Shown: positions 8,649 to 17,845, counted from the first letter of the stretch. The stretch is 49,700 bases of DNA from Gallionella sp. (GCA_003153155.1 PLWV01000007.1:1-49700), one strand, 5' to 3'. A program made the numbers and translations. The notes: generated by a model not told the origin, from the letters alone.

Positions 8649-9680
8649 AACCCATTATTTTTGTCAAGTAATAAGCGGTAATTTCTTTAGATGCACTTGC
8701 CGATTAGAGCAGCTTGCGAATGGCTGTTTTTGGCCGAGGTTAAATTGCGGATTCAATCATCATATTCGAGGGGCTTTTCTGTGGTTGGCTGCCTGTCTGG
8801 CAAGTCCAGCCAGCGCACAGCCCTCTCAACCGTAGCTCGCAAGTCACCACTGACAGCTCGGGCGCAGTGGTTTTTGAGCACATTCGTGCCGCGTGCATAC
8901 AAGGAAGCTATTGCACAAAATGCTCTATCAAGAGTGACGGCTCGTTTGTGGTGGTATCCGGCAATTTTGGACGGCTTAACCGTAGAGATAACCTTTTCAA
9001 CCTCGACCCTCGCAAGTCATTACAAAGGCTTAACACTGTTGCGAACTTCGCGAGACTCCCGGTTATTTGTTTTGAAGATCTCGCAGACAGTAATAATCGG
9101 CGGAAAGAATCTGCTGGAGTTGTTGGAGATTTCTCCAATAAAAAAGCCTTTTATGAATTCGTCCATTTATCGCGTATTGACCTCACACGGAACTATTCAT
9201 GCGGAAGCGTTGCATCTGCACGCTCTGTTATTCGGTCAATTGCCGGAAAGAGTATATCGAGAGTCAAAAAGGGTGTGGCAGGTGATTCCTCTGTGTAGTG
9301 GTATAACACTCGGTGCATGCTCAAGGTGTATATCAAGGCATAGGAGATGGAAAGCCACGGCTTAAATAGTGGGCCAGCATATGAGTATGCTTGATCACAC
9401 GACCATTGCCAGGGTTGAGTTGTAGAATTCAGACTTTGAACGCCCGCTTCGGAGAAAATCGACCGTCTCCTAAGTGTCGGGAGCGGTACTTGGTGAATGG
9501 CAGGTTTCGGGCAGTGAATAATATCTGTCATTGGACAATTAGAACCACCTGAAAGCGGTAATTGTTGTGTGTGGTCAATGCGCGAGAACACTTGGTCAGT
9601 TTGAAGAAGAAATGATGGTCACGCAGAAGGAATACGCAATAAAAGCACAAGCGCGTTTTCACATTCGTGGCGAGAATGAT
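8649..9680. other. Gene-poor stretch, possibly decayed coding sequence
   Basis: Over 1 kb after the promoter holds no gene I can support. Around 8775-8820 one frame reads like a signal peptide (LWLAACLASPASAQ) and stops soon after, while open sequence continues in another frame from about 8867 to 9298. This could be a frameshifted secreted-protein gene, but no family is recognised. A perfect palindrome TTGGAG-ATTT-CTCCAA occurs at 9123-9138. The frames overlapping it (8691-9365 plus, 9193-9591 minus) show no recognisable domains. Confidence 0.4.
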
Positions 9681-9711
9681 TTGTCATTAGTGATGCCCCC
9701 TCTGCTATAAT
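9681..9711 (+). promoter_or_regulatory. tRNA-Pro promoter
   Basis: TTGTCA at 9681-9686 and a perfect TATAAT at 9706-9711 with a 19-base spacer. The tRNA begins ten bases after the -10 box, so the 5' leader is very short. Confidence 0.7.
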
Positions 9712-9720
9712 CCGCGCCTT

Positions 9721-9797
<77 letters not shown>

Positions 9798-9922
9798 GTT
9801 TGGTTCAGCGAGTTGTGTGATTGTTGAGCATGGATTTCAAGTTTCATATTAGCCAAGCGACTAATATGATTTTGTAGGAAATTAAAAAATACCTGGCTGT
9901 TTACATTTTGTTTTCCACTCAA

Positions 9923-11533
9923 ATGGCCGCTAATTTTCCACCCCCTGAGTCCTCCACCATCCAGCGTAAGGTAGCCATAGCAGCTTGCTTTGGTGTTTTT
10001 CTGGAATGGTATGACTTCCTCACGTTCGCCTCGTTAGCCACCTATTTCAGCACGCTGTTCTTTCCCCAGGAAAATCCGGTCGCTGCACTGCTGGCGAGCC
10101 TTGCCACCTTCGGAGTCGGCATGCTGGTGCGTCCGCTAGGCGCAGCACTGTTCGGTTCGCTGGGTGACAAGTACGGCCGCCGCCCGGTTTTCATCGCCAC
10201 TATCGTGCTGATGGGAATGGCGACGTTTTGCGTCGGACTGTTGCCGACCTACGCCCAAGTAGGCATGATGGCTCCCGCACTGCTGTTGGTGTTGCGCCTG
10301 CTGCAGGGATTCGCGGTGGGCGGCGAAATCGGCGGCTCGGCAGTGTATCTTACCGAGCATGCGCCAACCGGCAAGCGCGGATTTTATACCAGCGTGCTGC
10401 AATTGATGGGGCCATTGGGCATTCTGGTGTCCACGTTTCAAATAGTGTTGCTGCAATCGTTGTTGAGTGTTGACGATTTCCAGGCTTGGGGATGGCGCGT
10501 GCCATTCCTTCTGTCCATCGTGTTGTTGCTGATCTCGATCAAGAGCCGGGTGAATATGTACGAGTCGCCGGTGTTCATTCATTTGCGCGAAAAACATGCC
10601 CTGTCGAAGGCCCCGCTGCGTGAATGTTTATCCAATCCCCATACACTGGGCCGTATGGCGCTATTGTTTTTCTGCATCTCCGCAGGCGGCTCTTTGCTGT
10701 TTTTTTCGTCGCAGGTTTACGTCAATGTGTATTTAAAAAGTGTGGTCAGGATCGATCCGCAGCTTGCCGGGACACTGGTGATGTTGAGCACCCTGTTGCT
10801 GTTCCCGCTGACCATTTTTTTCGGCTGGCTGTCGGATCGCATCGGCCGCAGACCGGTGTTGCTGGCCGGCTTGCTGCTCGGCAGTCTGGTTATCTTTCCG
10901 GTTTTCAAAGGCCTGATGCATTACGGCAACCCTGCACTGGAACGTTTCAACCGCGAGGTGCCGGTGGCACTGTACGGTGAATCCTGCGCCTATGACCCAT
11001 TCACCAAGACGAACAATGATTGCGAGTACAACCAGGAATTGCTCGCCAAACTGGGTGTGTCATACACGCTTTATCCCGCCCAGAATTTCGCCCAGAATAA
11101 CGCAACGACACCGCATACCGCTTTGGTGCGGATCGGCAAGAGCGAGGTTACCGGCTATCAACCCAGCGCAATCACTCAGGCATTAAAGTCCGAGGGTTGG
11201 ACGGAACATGCCGATTCGAACCAGACGAACAGGGTGATGATATTTTTGTTGTTGCTCATCCTGCTGATCGCCGTCGGACTCATCACCGGTCCGCAAACCG
11301 CCACGCTGGCAGAATTATTCCCGGCTCGCACACGCTATACGGCAGTGGCATTGCCACACAACCTCAGTGCGGGATGGATAGGGGGTTTGTCGCCATTCAT
11401 GATTACGTTGTTGAGCGTGAAAGCGGGGAATGCGATATCCGGTATGTGGTATCCGGTCGGGTTGCTGACGCTGGCTTTTGTCATTGGTTTGATTTTCCTG
11501 CCGGAGACACGCAATGCGTCGCTGGAAGGCTAA
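9923..11533 (+). CDS. MFS transporter, metabolite:H+ symporter (MHS) type
   Basis: A 536-residue major facilitator of the MHS/ProP-KgtP-ShiA group, which imports osmolytes or organic acids with protons. Family marks are FLEWYDFLTFASLA in the first helix, the loop motif GSLGDKYGRRPVF between helices 2 and 3, and LLQGFAVGGEIGGSAVYLTEHAP. The repeated motif after helix 8 is GWLSDRIGRRPVLLAG. Between this second motif and the last helices lies a long soluble insertion (about residues 345-430) with two cysteines, absent from short MHS members. ATG 9923 was preferred over an upstream TTG at 9908. The substrate cannot be told from the sequence. Confidence 0.85.
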   Translation: MAANFPPPESSTIQRKVAIAACFGVFLEWYDFLTFASLATYFSTLFFPQENPVAALLASLATFGVGMLVRPLGAALFGSLGDKYGRRPVFIATIVLMGMATFCVGLLPTYAQVGMMAPALLLVLRLLQGFAVGGEIGGSAVYLTEHAPTGKRGFYTSVLQLMGPLGILVSTFQIVLLQSLLSVDDFQAWGWRVPFLLSIVLLLISIKSRVNMYESPVFIHLREKHALSKAPLRECLSNPHTLGRMALLFFCISAGGSLLFFSSQVYVNVYLKSVVRIDPQLAGTLVMLSTLLLFPLTIFFGWLSDRIGRRPVLLAGLLLGSLVIFPVFKGLMHYGNPALERFNREVPVALYGESCAYDPFTKTNNDCEYNQELLAKLGVSYTLYPAQNFAQNNATTPHTALVRIGKSEVTGYQPSAITQALKSEGWTEHADSNQTNRVMIFLLLLILLIAVGLITGPQTATLAELFPARTRYTAVALPHNLSAGWIGGLSPFMITLLSVKAGNAISGMWYPVGLLTLAFVIGLIFLPETRNASLEG

Positions 11534-11604
11534 GACAGCTCACAAATCACCCTGTGCTTGTGGCACAATCGCAACGATTCTTCCACGCCTATTCCTAACT
11601 TCTA

Positions 11605-12351
11605 ATGCGTATTCTGATCTGCAATGACGATGGTTATTTCGCACCCGGCTTGGTCTGTCTCGCCGAGCATCTGGCCAAAATTGCCGATGTGGTGGTGGTC
11701 GCACCCGAACGCGATCGCAGCGGCGCCAGTAATTCTCTTACCCTGGATCGTCCACTCAAGTTGCGTCGTGCCGCAAACGGTTTTTATTATGTCAATGGCA
11801 CGCCGACCGACTGTGTGCATCTAGCGGTTACAGGCATGTTGGATCTGCAGCCCGACATGGTCGTATCCGGCATCAACGCCGGAGCCAATATGGGCGACGA
11901 CACCATTTATTCCGGCACAGTGGCGGCGGCAATGGAAGGATTCCTGCTCGGCATTCCCTCCATCGCGGTTTCGCTGGCGGGCAAAGAATTTGTTTACTAC
12001 GAGACTGCCGCCAAAATCGCCGCCGAATTGGTGCAACGCTTTGCCAAGCAGAAGCACAGTCATCCTTGGCTGCTCAATGTGAATGTGCCGGATGTGCCTC
12101 ATGATCAATTGCAAGGCGTGGAAGTGACGCGCCTCGGCAAGCGGCACAAAGCCGAGCCGGTGGTAAAAGCCACCAACCCGCACGGTGAAACCGTGTATTG
12201 GGTGGGCGCGGCGGGCAAGGCGCAGGACGCGGGCGAGGGCACGGATTTTCATGCTGTGGCGCAGCAGCACGTTTCGCTCACTCCGCTGCAAATTGACCTC
12301 ACGCAATACAGTCAGCTCGATGCGGTTCGCGGTTGGCTAGTGCAGACATAA
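11605..12351 (+). CDS. surE: 5'/3'-nucleotidase SurE
   Basis: A 248-residue SurE phosphatase that removes phosphate from nucleoside monophosphates in stress or stationary phase. The metal-binding [11 protein letters not shown] start and the [26 protein letters not shown] core are diagnostic. It heads surE-pcm-nlpD, a conserved proteobacterial cluster, with only two bases before pcm. No clear ribosome site precedes ATG 11605, but the family's N-terminus begins exactly there. Confidence 0.96.
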   Translation: MRILICNDDGYFAPGLVCLAEHLAKIADVVVVAPERDRSGASNSLTLDRPLKLRRAANGFYYVNGTPTDCVHLAVTGMLDLQPDMVVSGINAGANMGDDTIYSGTVAAAMEGFLLGIPSIAVSLAGKEFVYYETAAKIAAELVQRFAKQKHSHPWLLNVNVPDVPHDQLQGVEVTRLGKRHKAEPVVKATNPHGETVYWVGAAGKAQDAGEGTDFHAVAQQHVSLTPLQIDLTQYSQLDAVRGWLVQT

Positions 12352-12353
12352 GG

Positions 12354-13010
12354 ATGAGCACGCGGGTGAACGGCATCGGCATGACCTCGCAGCGCACCCG
12401 TGCGCGCCTGATCGAGCGGCTGCGCGAACAGGGCATCAAGGACGAAGCAGTGCTGGCCGCGATGTTCGAAGTACCGCGCCATTTGTTCGTTGATGAAGCA
12501 TTGGCGAGCCGTGCTTATGATGACGTATCGTTGCCGATCAACTACAACCAAACCATTTCCCAGCCCTACATCGTGGCGCGCATGATCGAAGTGCTGCGTG
12601 CCGCCAGCCCGCTTGGTCGCGTGCTGGAGATCGGCACCGGTTGCGGCTATCAGGCTGCGGTGTTGGCGCAGGTAGCGCGCGAGGTCTATACCGTGGAGCG
12701 TATCAAGCCGCTTTACGAACGCGCCAGAAAACAATTGAGCGATCTGAAGATACGCAACGTCAGCGTGCGTTATGCGGATGGCACTGCCGGCTTACCCGAG
12801 ACAGCACCGTTTGACGGCATCATCATGGCCGCCGCAGCGCCCGCGCTGTCAGCGGTGTTGCGGGAGCAACTCGCGGTCGGTGGTAGAATGGTGCTGCCGG
12901 TTGGAACACAGGAACAGTGGTTGTATTTGGTTGAACGTGATGCGCGCGGATTCCGCGAAACCCAGCTGGAGCCGGTGAAATTCGTACCATTATTGATGGG
13001 TAAGGCATGA
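12354..13010 (+). CDS. pcm: Protein-L-isoaspartate O-methyltransferase
   Basis: A 218-residue Pcm, which methylates isoaspartyl residues to start repair of aged proteins. The SAM-binding motif is VLEIGTGCGYQAA and the substrate region is QTISQPYIVARM. ATG 12354 follows the surE stop by two bases and gives the usual betaproteobacterial start leading to GIGMTSQRTR; ATG 12381 is an alternative. The stop overlaps the nlpD start in ATGA. Confidence 0.95.
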   Translation: MSTRVNGIGMTSQRTRARLIERLREQGIKDEAVLAAMFEVPRHLFVDEALASRAYDDVSLPINYNQTISQPYIVARMIEVLRAASPLGRVLEIGTGCGYQAAVLAQVAREVYTVERIKPLYERARKQLSDLKIRNVSVRYADGTAGLPETAPFDGIIMAAAAPALSAVLREQLAVGGRMVLPVGTQEQWLYLVERDARGFRETQLEPVKFVPLLMGKA

Positions 13011-13999
13011 ATATAAAAACCTATTATTCCGGCACCGGTATGAAAACCTTTTATCCCGGCACCGGAAGGAACAAGATTTTTGCGTTGTTGCTAATAACAA
13101 CGGTGTTGGCGGGCTGTTCTTCGAGCGGACATCGCGCACCGGTCATCGAGCGCGGCGAAGCTACCAAGAAAAAGGCCGCGACTGAGGCAACCAGCAAAAA
13201 ATCTTCGCGAGATAAAGACTGGCGACCAGAGGTGCATGTCGTGCAAAAGGGCGATACGCTATACAGCATCGCTTTCAATTATGGTTTTGATTATCACGAG
13301 TTGGCTGAATTGAACGGTATTCAGGATCCCAGCGTGATCTCTATAGGGCAGGAAATTCACCTGTTTCCGGGCAGATCGAAGACTGTCACTCCCGCTGCCC
13401 CGGTTGAGGCCAAGCCGATTGAAATTTTGTTGAAGGAACAACCCAAGCTGGTGAAATATCCTTACAGCGAGGCGGCAATGGCTCAGATTGACAAGGTTCA
13501 GGAGCAGACCAAGCCTGCAGCAACAACAGTTGCCAAAGTGGAGAGCATCCCCAAACCGGAAGCCAAGCCTGGCAGCCAGCCTGATACCGCAACCGGCGAT
13601 AGCGCTGACGATGGCGAGGAGGCCGCGCTGGAATGGGGTATGCCCGCTCAGGGTAAATTGATCGGACAATTTTCCGAATCGGCCAATCGCAAGGGCATCG
13701 ATATCGCAGGCAAGCTCGGGCAACCGATTCTGGCCAGCGCGCCCGGCAAGGTGGTGTATAGCGGCAGCGGGCTGCGCGGTTATGGCAAGCTGATCATCAT
13801 CAAGCACAATAAGACTTATCTCAGTGCCTACGCGCATAACGATAAAGTGCTGGTGAAAGAAGGACAGAGCGTGACGCGCGGACAAAAGATCGCCGAGATG
13901 GGCAACACCGATGCCAGCGAAGTCGAGCTTCATTTTGAAGTGCGTCGTTTCGGCAAGCCGGTTGATCCGGCGAAATATCTGCCGCTCGGTAAATCTTGA
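13007..13999 (+). CDS. nlpD: NlpD-like lipoprotein, LysM plus degenerate M23 domain
   Basis: A 330-residue outer-membrane lipoprotein. After a signal segment the lipobox is LAGC (about residues 33-36). A LysM peptidoglycan-binding domain follows (VVQKGDTLYSIAFNYGFDYHELAELN), then a charged linker and a C-terminal M23/LytM domain (about 215-328). As in E. coli NlpD the first metal ligand is missing (RKGIDIAG instead of HxGxD), so it probably activates an amidase such as AmiC during septum splitting. The start is duplicated: two related units of 33 and 27 bases each begin with ATG and end CCGGCACCGG, so translation could begin at 13007 or 13040. rpoS, the usual next gene, is absent. Confidence 0.92.
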   Translation: MNIKTYYSGTGMKTFYPGTGRNKIFALLLITTVLAGCSSSGHRAPVIERGEATKKKAATEATSKKSSRDKDWRPEVHVVQKGDTLYSIAFNYGFDYHELAELNGIQDPSVISIGQEIHLFPGRSKTVTPAAPVEAKPIEILLKEQPKLVKYPYSEAAMAQIDKVQEQTKPAATTVAKVESIPKPEAKPGSQPDTATGDSADDGEEAALEWGMPAQGKLIGQFSESANRKGIDIAGKLGQPILASAPGKVVYSGSGLRGYGKLIIIKHNKTYLSAYAHNDKVLVKEGQSVTRGQKIAEMGNTDASEVELHFEVRRFGKPVDPAKYLPLGKS

Positions 14000-14006
14000 G
14001 TCCCCC

Positions 14007-14861
14007 TTGAGCAATAAGCCACTCAGCACCATCAATCACGATCGCGACAGCGCGGCGTTGCGTTACGTCTATCCGGTGGTATCGCGCCGAGCCGGCGGTG
14101 TCTCGGTCGGCATCAACCTCAATACCAACAACGCCTGTAATTGGCGCTGCATCTACTGCCAGGTTCCCGATCTGACCCGTGGTGCTGCGCCGACGGTAGA
14201 TTTGGTCGTTCTGGAAAACGAGCTGCGCGGTTTTCTCAATGAATTGCTGCACGGCGATTTCATGCATAGCCGAGTTCCGGAAGGTGCGCGGCGCATCAAT
14301 GACATCGCGCTATCCGGCAACGGCGAACCGACCAGCAGTGCAGAATTTGTCCAGGTCATGGCAATCATCGCCCGCGTGCGCCGCGAGGTGGCCTTGCCGG
14401 AGACAGTGAAAACCGTACTGATCACCAACGGCAGTCTGTTGTATCGCCGTCCGATCCAGCAAGGCCTGCGCGACATGGCGAAGCTCAATGGCGAAGTGTG
14501 GTTCAAGCTGGATCGCGCCAGCGAGGCAGGGATACAACGCGTCAACGACATCCGCATCAGCATGAGCAAAGTCCGCGACAACCTCATCGCCGCTATTTCA
14601 CTGTGTCCCACTTGGCTGCAAACCTGCTGGTTTGCACTGGACGGTGAACCACCATTGCGTCAGGATGAAGACGATTATCTTGAGTTCGTTTCGGCGCTGC
14701 TGCATGACGGACATAAACCGCAAGGCGTGCTGCTCTACAGCCTGGCGCGTCCCTCGTTGCAAGCGGAAGCAGCGCGTTTGTCTGCACTGCCTGCAGAACA
14801 TCTGCAAGCCTTCGCCGACCGCATAGTCAAGCTTGGCTTGCCAGTCAAAGTCAGTCCCTAA
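14007..14861 (+). CDS. Radical SAM protein, function unknown
   Basis: About 284 residues with the radical SAM motif CNWRCIYCQ near residue 44 and a following GNGEPTSS motif typical of COG0731-like enzymes. The substrate is unknown. The start is uncertain: TTG 14007, eight bases after nlpD, is the first suitable codon that does not run far into nlpD, and no ATG gives a complete domain. Its close spacing suggests co-transcription with surE-pcm-nlpD. Confidence 0.75.
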   Translation: MSNKPLSTINHDRDSAALRYVYPVVSRRAGGVSVGINLNTNNACNWRCIYCQVPDLTRGAAPTVDLVVLENELRGFLNELLHGDFMHSRVPEGARRINDIALSGNGEPTSSAEFVQVMAIIARVRREVALPETVKTVLITNGSLLYRRPIQQGLRDMAKLNGEVWFKLDRASEAGIQRVNDIRISMSKVRDNLIAAISLCPTWLQTCWFALDGEPPLRQDEDDYLEFVSALLHDGHKPQGVLLYSLARPSLQAEAARLSALPAEHLQAFADRIVKLGLPVKVSP

Positions 14862-14862
14862 C

Positions 14863-14880
14863 GGGCATGGCCCGCTCCTG
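14863..14880. repeat. REP-like half element
   Basis: GGGCATGGCCCGCTCCTG matches, in inverted form, the GTAGGAGCGGGCCATGCCCGC motif at 17881-17902. It is a single REP-type arm just after the radical SAM stop codon. Confidence 0.55.
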
Positions 14881-15060
14881 CAGAACGACAGGTGACAAGG
14901 CGTTGTTTCACAAAAATGTTTCACGTTAATACATCATCAATTTCTTGATGCGGTGCGCAAGTTCTTGCACCTTACCGGCTAAGTGCGGATAATAATAATC
15001 CTCGGGGATAAGGCAGCCTCCCCGCTTCAAGACGATACGCGTCCAAGGCCTGCTCTGAAA

Positions 15061-15076
15061 TTGGAGTGTTCTCCAA
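15061..15076 (+). promoter_or_regulatory. Palindrome/hairpin abutting the chrA ribosome site
   Basis: TTGGAG-TGTT-CTCCAA is a perfect 6-4-6 inverted repeat whose last base is the first base of the AGGAGG ribosome site (15076-15081) of chrA. It may be a protein operator or an RNA hairpin that affects translation. The same 6-4-6 arms recur at 9123-9138. Confidence 0.45.
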
Positions 15077-15085
15077 GGAGGAGTC

Positions 15086-16447
15086 ATGGATACATCGCAG
15101 CAGCAAATTTCCGGCAACACACAAACCCCTGAACCGGTCACGCTGGCTCAGGCTTTTTGGTATTGGCTAAAACTGGGTTTCATCAGCTTCGGCGGTCCGG
15201 CGGGGCAGATCGCCATCATGCATCAGGATTTGGTCGAGAGTAAGCGCTGGATATCCGAGCAGCGATTTTTGCATGCGCTCAATTTTTGCATGGTGCTGCC
15301 GGGACCGGAAGCACAGCAGCTTGCCACCTACATCGGCTGGCTGATGCACCGCACCTGGGGCGGCATCATCGCGGGCGGCTTGTTTGTGCTGCCCTCATTT
15401 TTTATCCTGATGGCGCTGGCGTGGATATACATGGCTTATGGTGGCGTGCCCGCCGTGGCGGGCGTGCTCTACGGTATCAAGCCCGCGGTGGTCGCCATCG
15501 TGCTGTTTGCCTGTTATCGCATCGGATCGAGGACATTGAAAAATTCACTGCTGTGGGCAATCTCGGTGCTCGCCTTCCTCGCCATTTTTGTTTTCAGGCT
15601 CCCGTTCCCGGCCATCGTACTGGCGGCAGGGCTGGCCGGATATTTCGGCGGGCGTATTTCCCCCCAGAACTTCAAGGCAGTGGGCGGACATGGCGCAAGC
15701 AATAAAGATTTCGGCCCCGCCCTGATTGACGACGACACGCCCACGCCTGCCCACGCCTTGTTTAGCTGGCCCAGGCTGGTGCGCATCAGCGCCATCGGAA
15801 TCGGCATCTGGGTGGCGGTCATGGCTGCGCTGCTTGCCCGGTATGGATGGGAAAGCACGTTTACCCAGATGGGCTGGTTCTTCACCAAGGCCGCGCTGTT
15901 GACCTTCGGCGGCGCCTACGCCGTGCTGCCCTATGTCTATCAAGGAGCGGTGGAGCATTACCACTGGTTGACTGCTATCCAGATGATAGACGGGCTGGCA
16001 CTGGGAGAAACCACGCCCGGCCCGCTCATCATAGTGATCACCTTCGTCGGCTTCGTCGGCGGCTGGAGCCAGCAAGTATTCGGGGCCGACGCGTTATTCG
16101 CTTCGGCCTTCATCGCCTCGGCAATCGCCACCTTCTTTACCTTTTTGCCGAGCTTCATTTTTATCTTTCTGGGCGGCCCCTTCATCGAGACCACACACGG
16201 CAACCTCAAACTCACCGCGCCGCTCACCGCGATCACCGCCGCCGTGGTGGGCGTCATCGCCAGCCTCGCCCTGTTCTTCGCCTACCATGTATTTTTGCCT
16301 ACGGGTTTCGGCAAGGGCGCTGTTGACTGGTTTTCAGTCGTGCTCGCGGTCATTGCGACGCTCGCCATATTCCGATTCAAGGTCGGGGTGATACCCGTCA
16401 TTCTGGCGAGTGGATTGCTTGGTATGGGCTTCAAGTTGCTCATCTGA
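15086..16447 (+). CDS. chrA: Chromate transporter ChrA, two-domain type
   Basis: A 453-residue CHR-family membrane protein, expected to expel chromate. The two homologous CHR halves are visible: the first contains FWYWLKLGFISFGGPAGQIA and PGPEAQQLATYIGW, the second FFTKAALLTFGGAYAVLPY and LGETTPGPLI. A central hydrophilic region separates them (about residues 200-230). The ribosome site AAGGAGGAG is strong and a 16-base palindrome precedes it. The next gene encodes a ChrB-type domain, which supports the chromate role. Confidence 0.93.
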   Translation: MDTSQQQISGNTQTPEPVTLAQAFWYWLKLGFISFGGPAGQIAIMHQDLVESKRWISEQRFLHALNFCMVLPGPEAQQLATYIGWLMHRTWGGIIAGGLFVLPSFFILMALAWIYMAYGGVPAVAGVLYGIKPAVVAIVLFACYRIGSRTLKNSLLWAISVLAFLAIFVFRLPFPAIVLAAGLAGYFGGRISPQNFKAVGGHGASNKDFGPALIDDDTPTPAHALFSWPRLVRISAIGIGIWVAVMAALLARYGWESTFTQMGWFFTKAALLTFGGAYAVLPYVYQGAVEHYHWLTAIQMIDGLALGETTPGPLIIVITFVGFVGGWSQQVFGADALFASAFIASAIATFFTFLPSFIFIFLGGPFIETTHGNLKLTAPLTAITAAVVGVIASLALFFAYHVFLPTGFGKGAVDWFSVVLAVIATLAIFRFKVGVIPVILASGLLGMGFKLLI

Positions 16448-16463
16448 CAAGGAGAAATGAATC

Positions 16464-16910
16464 ATGAAATGGATCACGCGTGAACGTCCGAAAATTGATC
16501 GCATCGCCTGCCCGTGGCTGATCGCTCGCTTCATCGACAAACAGCCGGAGTTCCTGTTCGTGCCGACTGGCGACGTGTTGCGTGTGGCCGGGGAAACGGG
16601 TGCAGTTCCCTATGACATTCCCGGCGTAGAGCTGTCCCACGTTGGCGAGGAATGCAGCTTTGATACCTTCCTCAAGAAGTACGACCTGACCGCTCCTGCC
16701 CTGCAAGACTTGGCCGTCATCGTGCGCGGAGCGGACACCGACCGCCTCGACCTGGCACCGCAATGCGCCGGGTTGCTGGCGATCTCGTTGGGCTTGTCGC
16801 ACAACTTTACCGATGACCACAAAATGCTGGAGCATGGTCTAGTGATGTACGATGCCCTCTATGCGTGGTGCTGCCATGCACGGGGCGAGCGGCATAGCTG
16901 GAACTATTGA
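16464..16910 (+). CDS. Chromate resistance protein, ChrB C-terminal domain only
   Basis: A 148-residue protein matching the C-terminal domain of ChrB: it starts KWITRERPKIDRIACPWLIARFID and contains EECSFDTFLKKY. The N-terminal half of full ChrB regulators is missing, as is common for stand-alone members next to chrA. It starts 16 bases after chrA with GGAG upstream, so it is in the same operon. Its biochemical role in resistance is not established by sequence. Confidence 0.88.
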   Translation: MKWITRERPKIDRIACPWLIARFIDKQPEFLFVPTGDVLRVAGETGAVPYDIPGVELSHVGEECSFDTFLKKYDLTAPALQDLAVIVRGADTDRLDLAPQCAGLLAISLGLSHNFTDDHKMLEHGLVMYDALYAWCCHARGERHSWNY

Positions 16911-16918
16911 GAGCAGGT

Positions 16919-17845
16919 ATGTTGGTTGAAGACATGAAACAGGCACCCGAATGGAACCGGGCAACATTGCTGCAATCGCCGCTGTTCGCTCCGCTGCATC
17001 CGATACTCGCCTGCATTGATACAACTGGTTTTCCGACGCTGCAAGATTGCAATGCGCTGCTGACGGCACGACCATCATCTATCACCACGCAGAGCGGAAT
17101 GCCGTTGCGTTTCGTGGTGCAGCAAAGCGGCAAGCTATCCTTCGAAGCGCAATACGAGCCGCGCTGTTATCTCACGGGCGAGGTGCAGATGCGCGCGCAT
17201 AACTGGCATGACTTGCTCAATGCGCTGGTGTGGCTGACCTTCCCCAAAACCAAGGCCGTCCTCAATGCGCGCCATTACCATGCGCTGACGGAAGAAAGGG
17301 CGTTAGGCAATCCAGTGCGCGGTGCAGTGCGCGACGTGAATACCCTGCTGGATGAGTCCGGCGTGATCGTTGTGTATGCCGATGCGGAACTGGCTGTGCT
17401 GCTGCGCGATTTTCAGTGGCAGGAATTATTCTGGCAGCGGCGCGAACAGGTGAGGGCAGGCCACTTCGACATAACCAGCGACTTGGCTGGCGTTCTTTGG
17501 CAGCCTAGTCGAATGGCTAGTAGTCCTATCAGGCTCAGGACAAGGATGGGGTTTTATCTGTTCGGTCATGGCCTGTACGAGAAGGCGCTGCAACCCTATG
17601 TCGGCATGACCGGGCATGGGCTGCTGCTGGCGGTGGAACACGCATTCTTTAGTTGGCCGTTGGCGCAGCGCTTGGCGCATTTGGACAGTTTGTTGGCGGA
17701 CTATCTTGTCATGCCGGAACATTGCCGCAGCACCCGCGATCTTTCTCCCGTGCCGTTGCTCGGCGTGCCGGGTTGGGCGGCGGACAACAACTATGCGGCG
17801 TATTACGACAACACTGAGTATTTTCGTCCCGGCAGGCAGAGATAG
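16919..17845 (+). CDS. DUF3025 family protein carrying an in-frame repeat insertion
   Basis: A 308-residue DUF3025 protein (family function unknown). Conserved parts are HDLLNALVWLTFPKTKAVLNARHY, FYLFGHGLYEKAL and the ending VPLLGVPGWAADNN. Between RREQVRA and MGFYLFGHGL, where I expect the family to run almost directly from one to the other, about 29 residues are encoded by a 79-base palindromic repeat identical to one 459 bases downstream. The reading frame stays open and the conserved C-terminus follows, so the insertion is tolerated or recent. ATG 16919 has GAGCAGG upstream; a TTG at 16907 overlaps the preceding stop and is an alternative. It is probably co-transcribed with the chromate genes. 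Confidence 0.85.
   Translation: MLVEDMKQAPEWNRATLLQSPLFAPLHPILACIDTTGFPTLQDCNALLTARPSSITTQSGMPLRFVVQQSGKLSFEAQYEPRCYLTGEVQMRAHNWHDLLNALVWLTFPKTKAVLNARHYHALTEERALGNPVRGAVRDVNTLLDESGVIVVYADAELAVLLRDFQWQELFWQRREQVRAGHFDITSDLAGVLWQPSRMASSPIRLRTRMGFYLFGHGLYEKALQPYVGMTGHGLLLAVEHAFFSWPLAQRLAHLDSLLADYLVMPEHCRSTRDLSPVPLLGVPGWAADNNYAAYYDNTEYFRPGRQR
17464..17542 (+). repeat. Family A palindromic repeat inside DUF3025 gene
   Basis: This 79-base segment is identical to 17923-18001. It contains TAACCA, a GACT/AGTC clamp, inner arms GGCTG/CAGCC and TGGCTA. Seventy-nine is not a multiple of three, so a few flanking bases must belong to the insertion for the frame to be kept. Confidence 0.9.

Noticed and set aside
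8691..9365. 224-residue plus-strand gene
   Set aside because: No ribosome site, no recognisable domain and an implausible residue composition; overlapping frames are equally open.
9193..9591. 132-residue minus-strand gene
   Set aside because: No ribosome site or family resemblance in a region where all frames are weakly open.
14917..14926. ParB parS site
   Set aside because: TGTTTCACGT matches the first half of the parS consensus, but the second half does not match (about 12 of 16), and no parAB genes are near.
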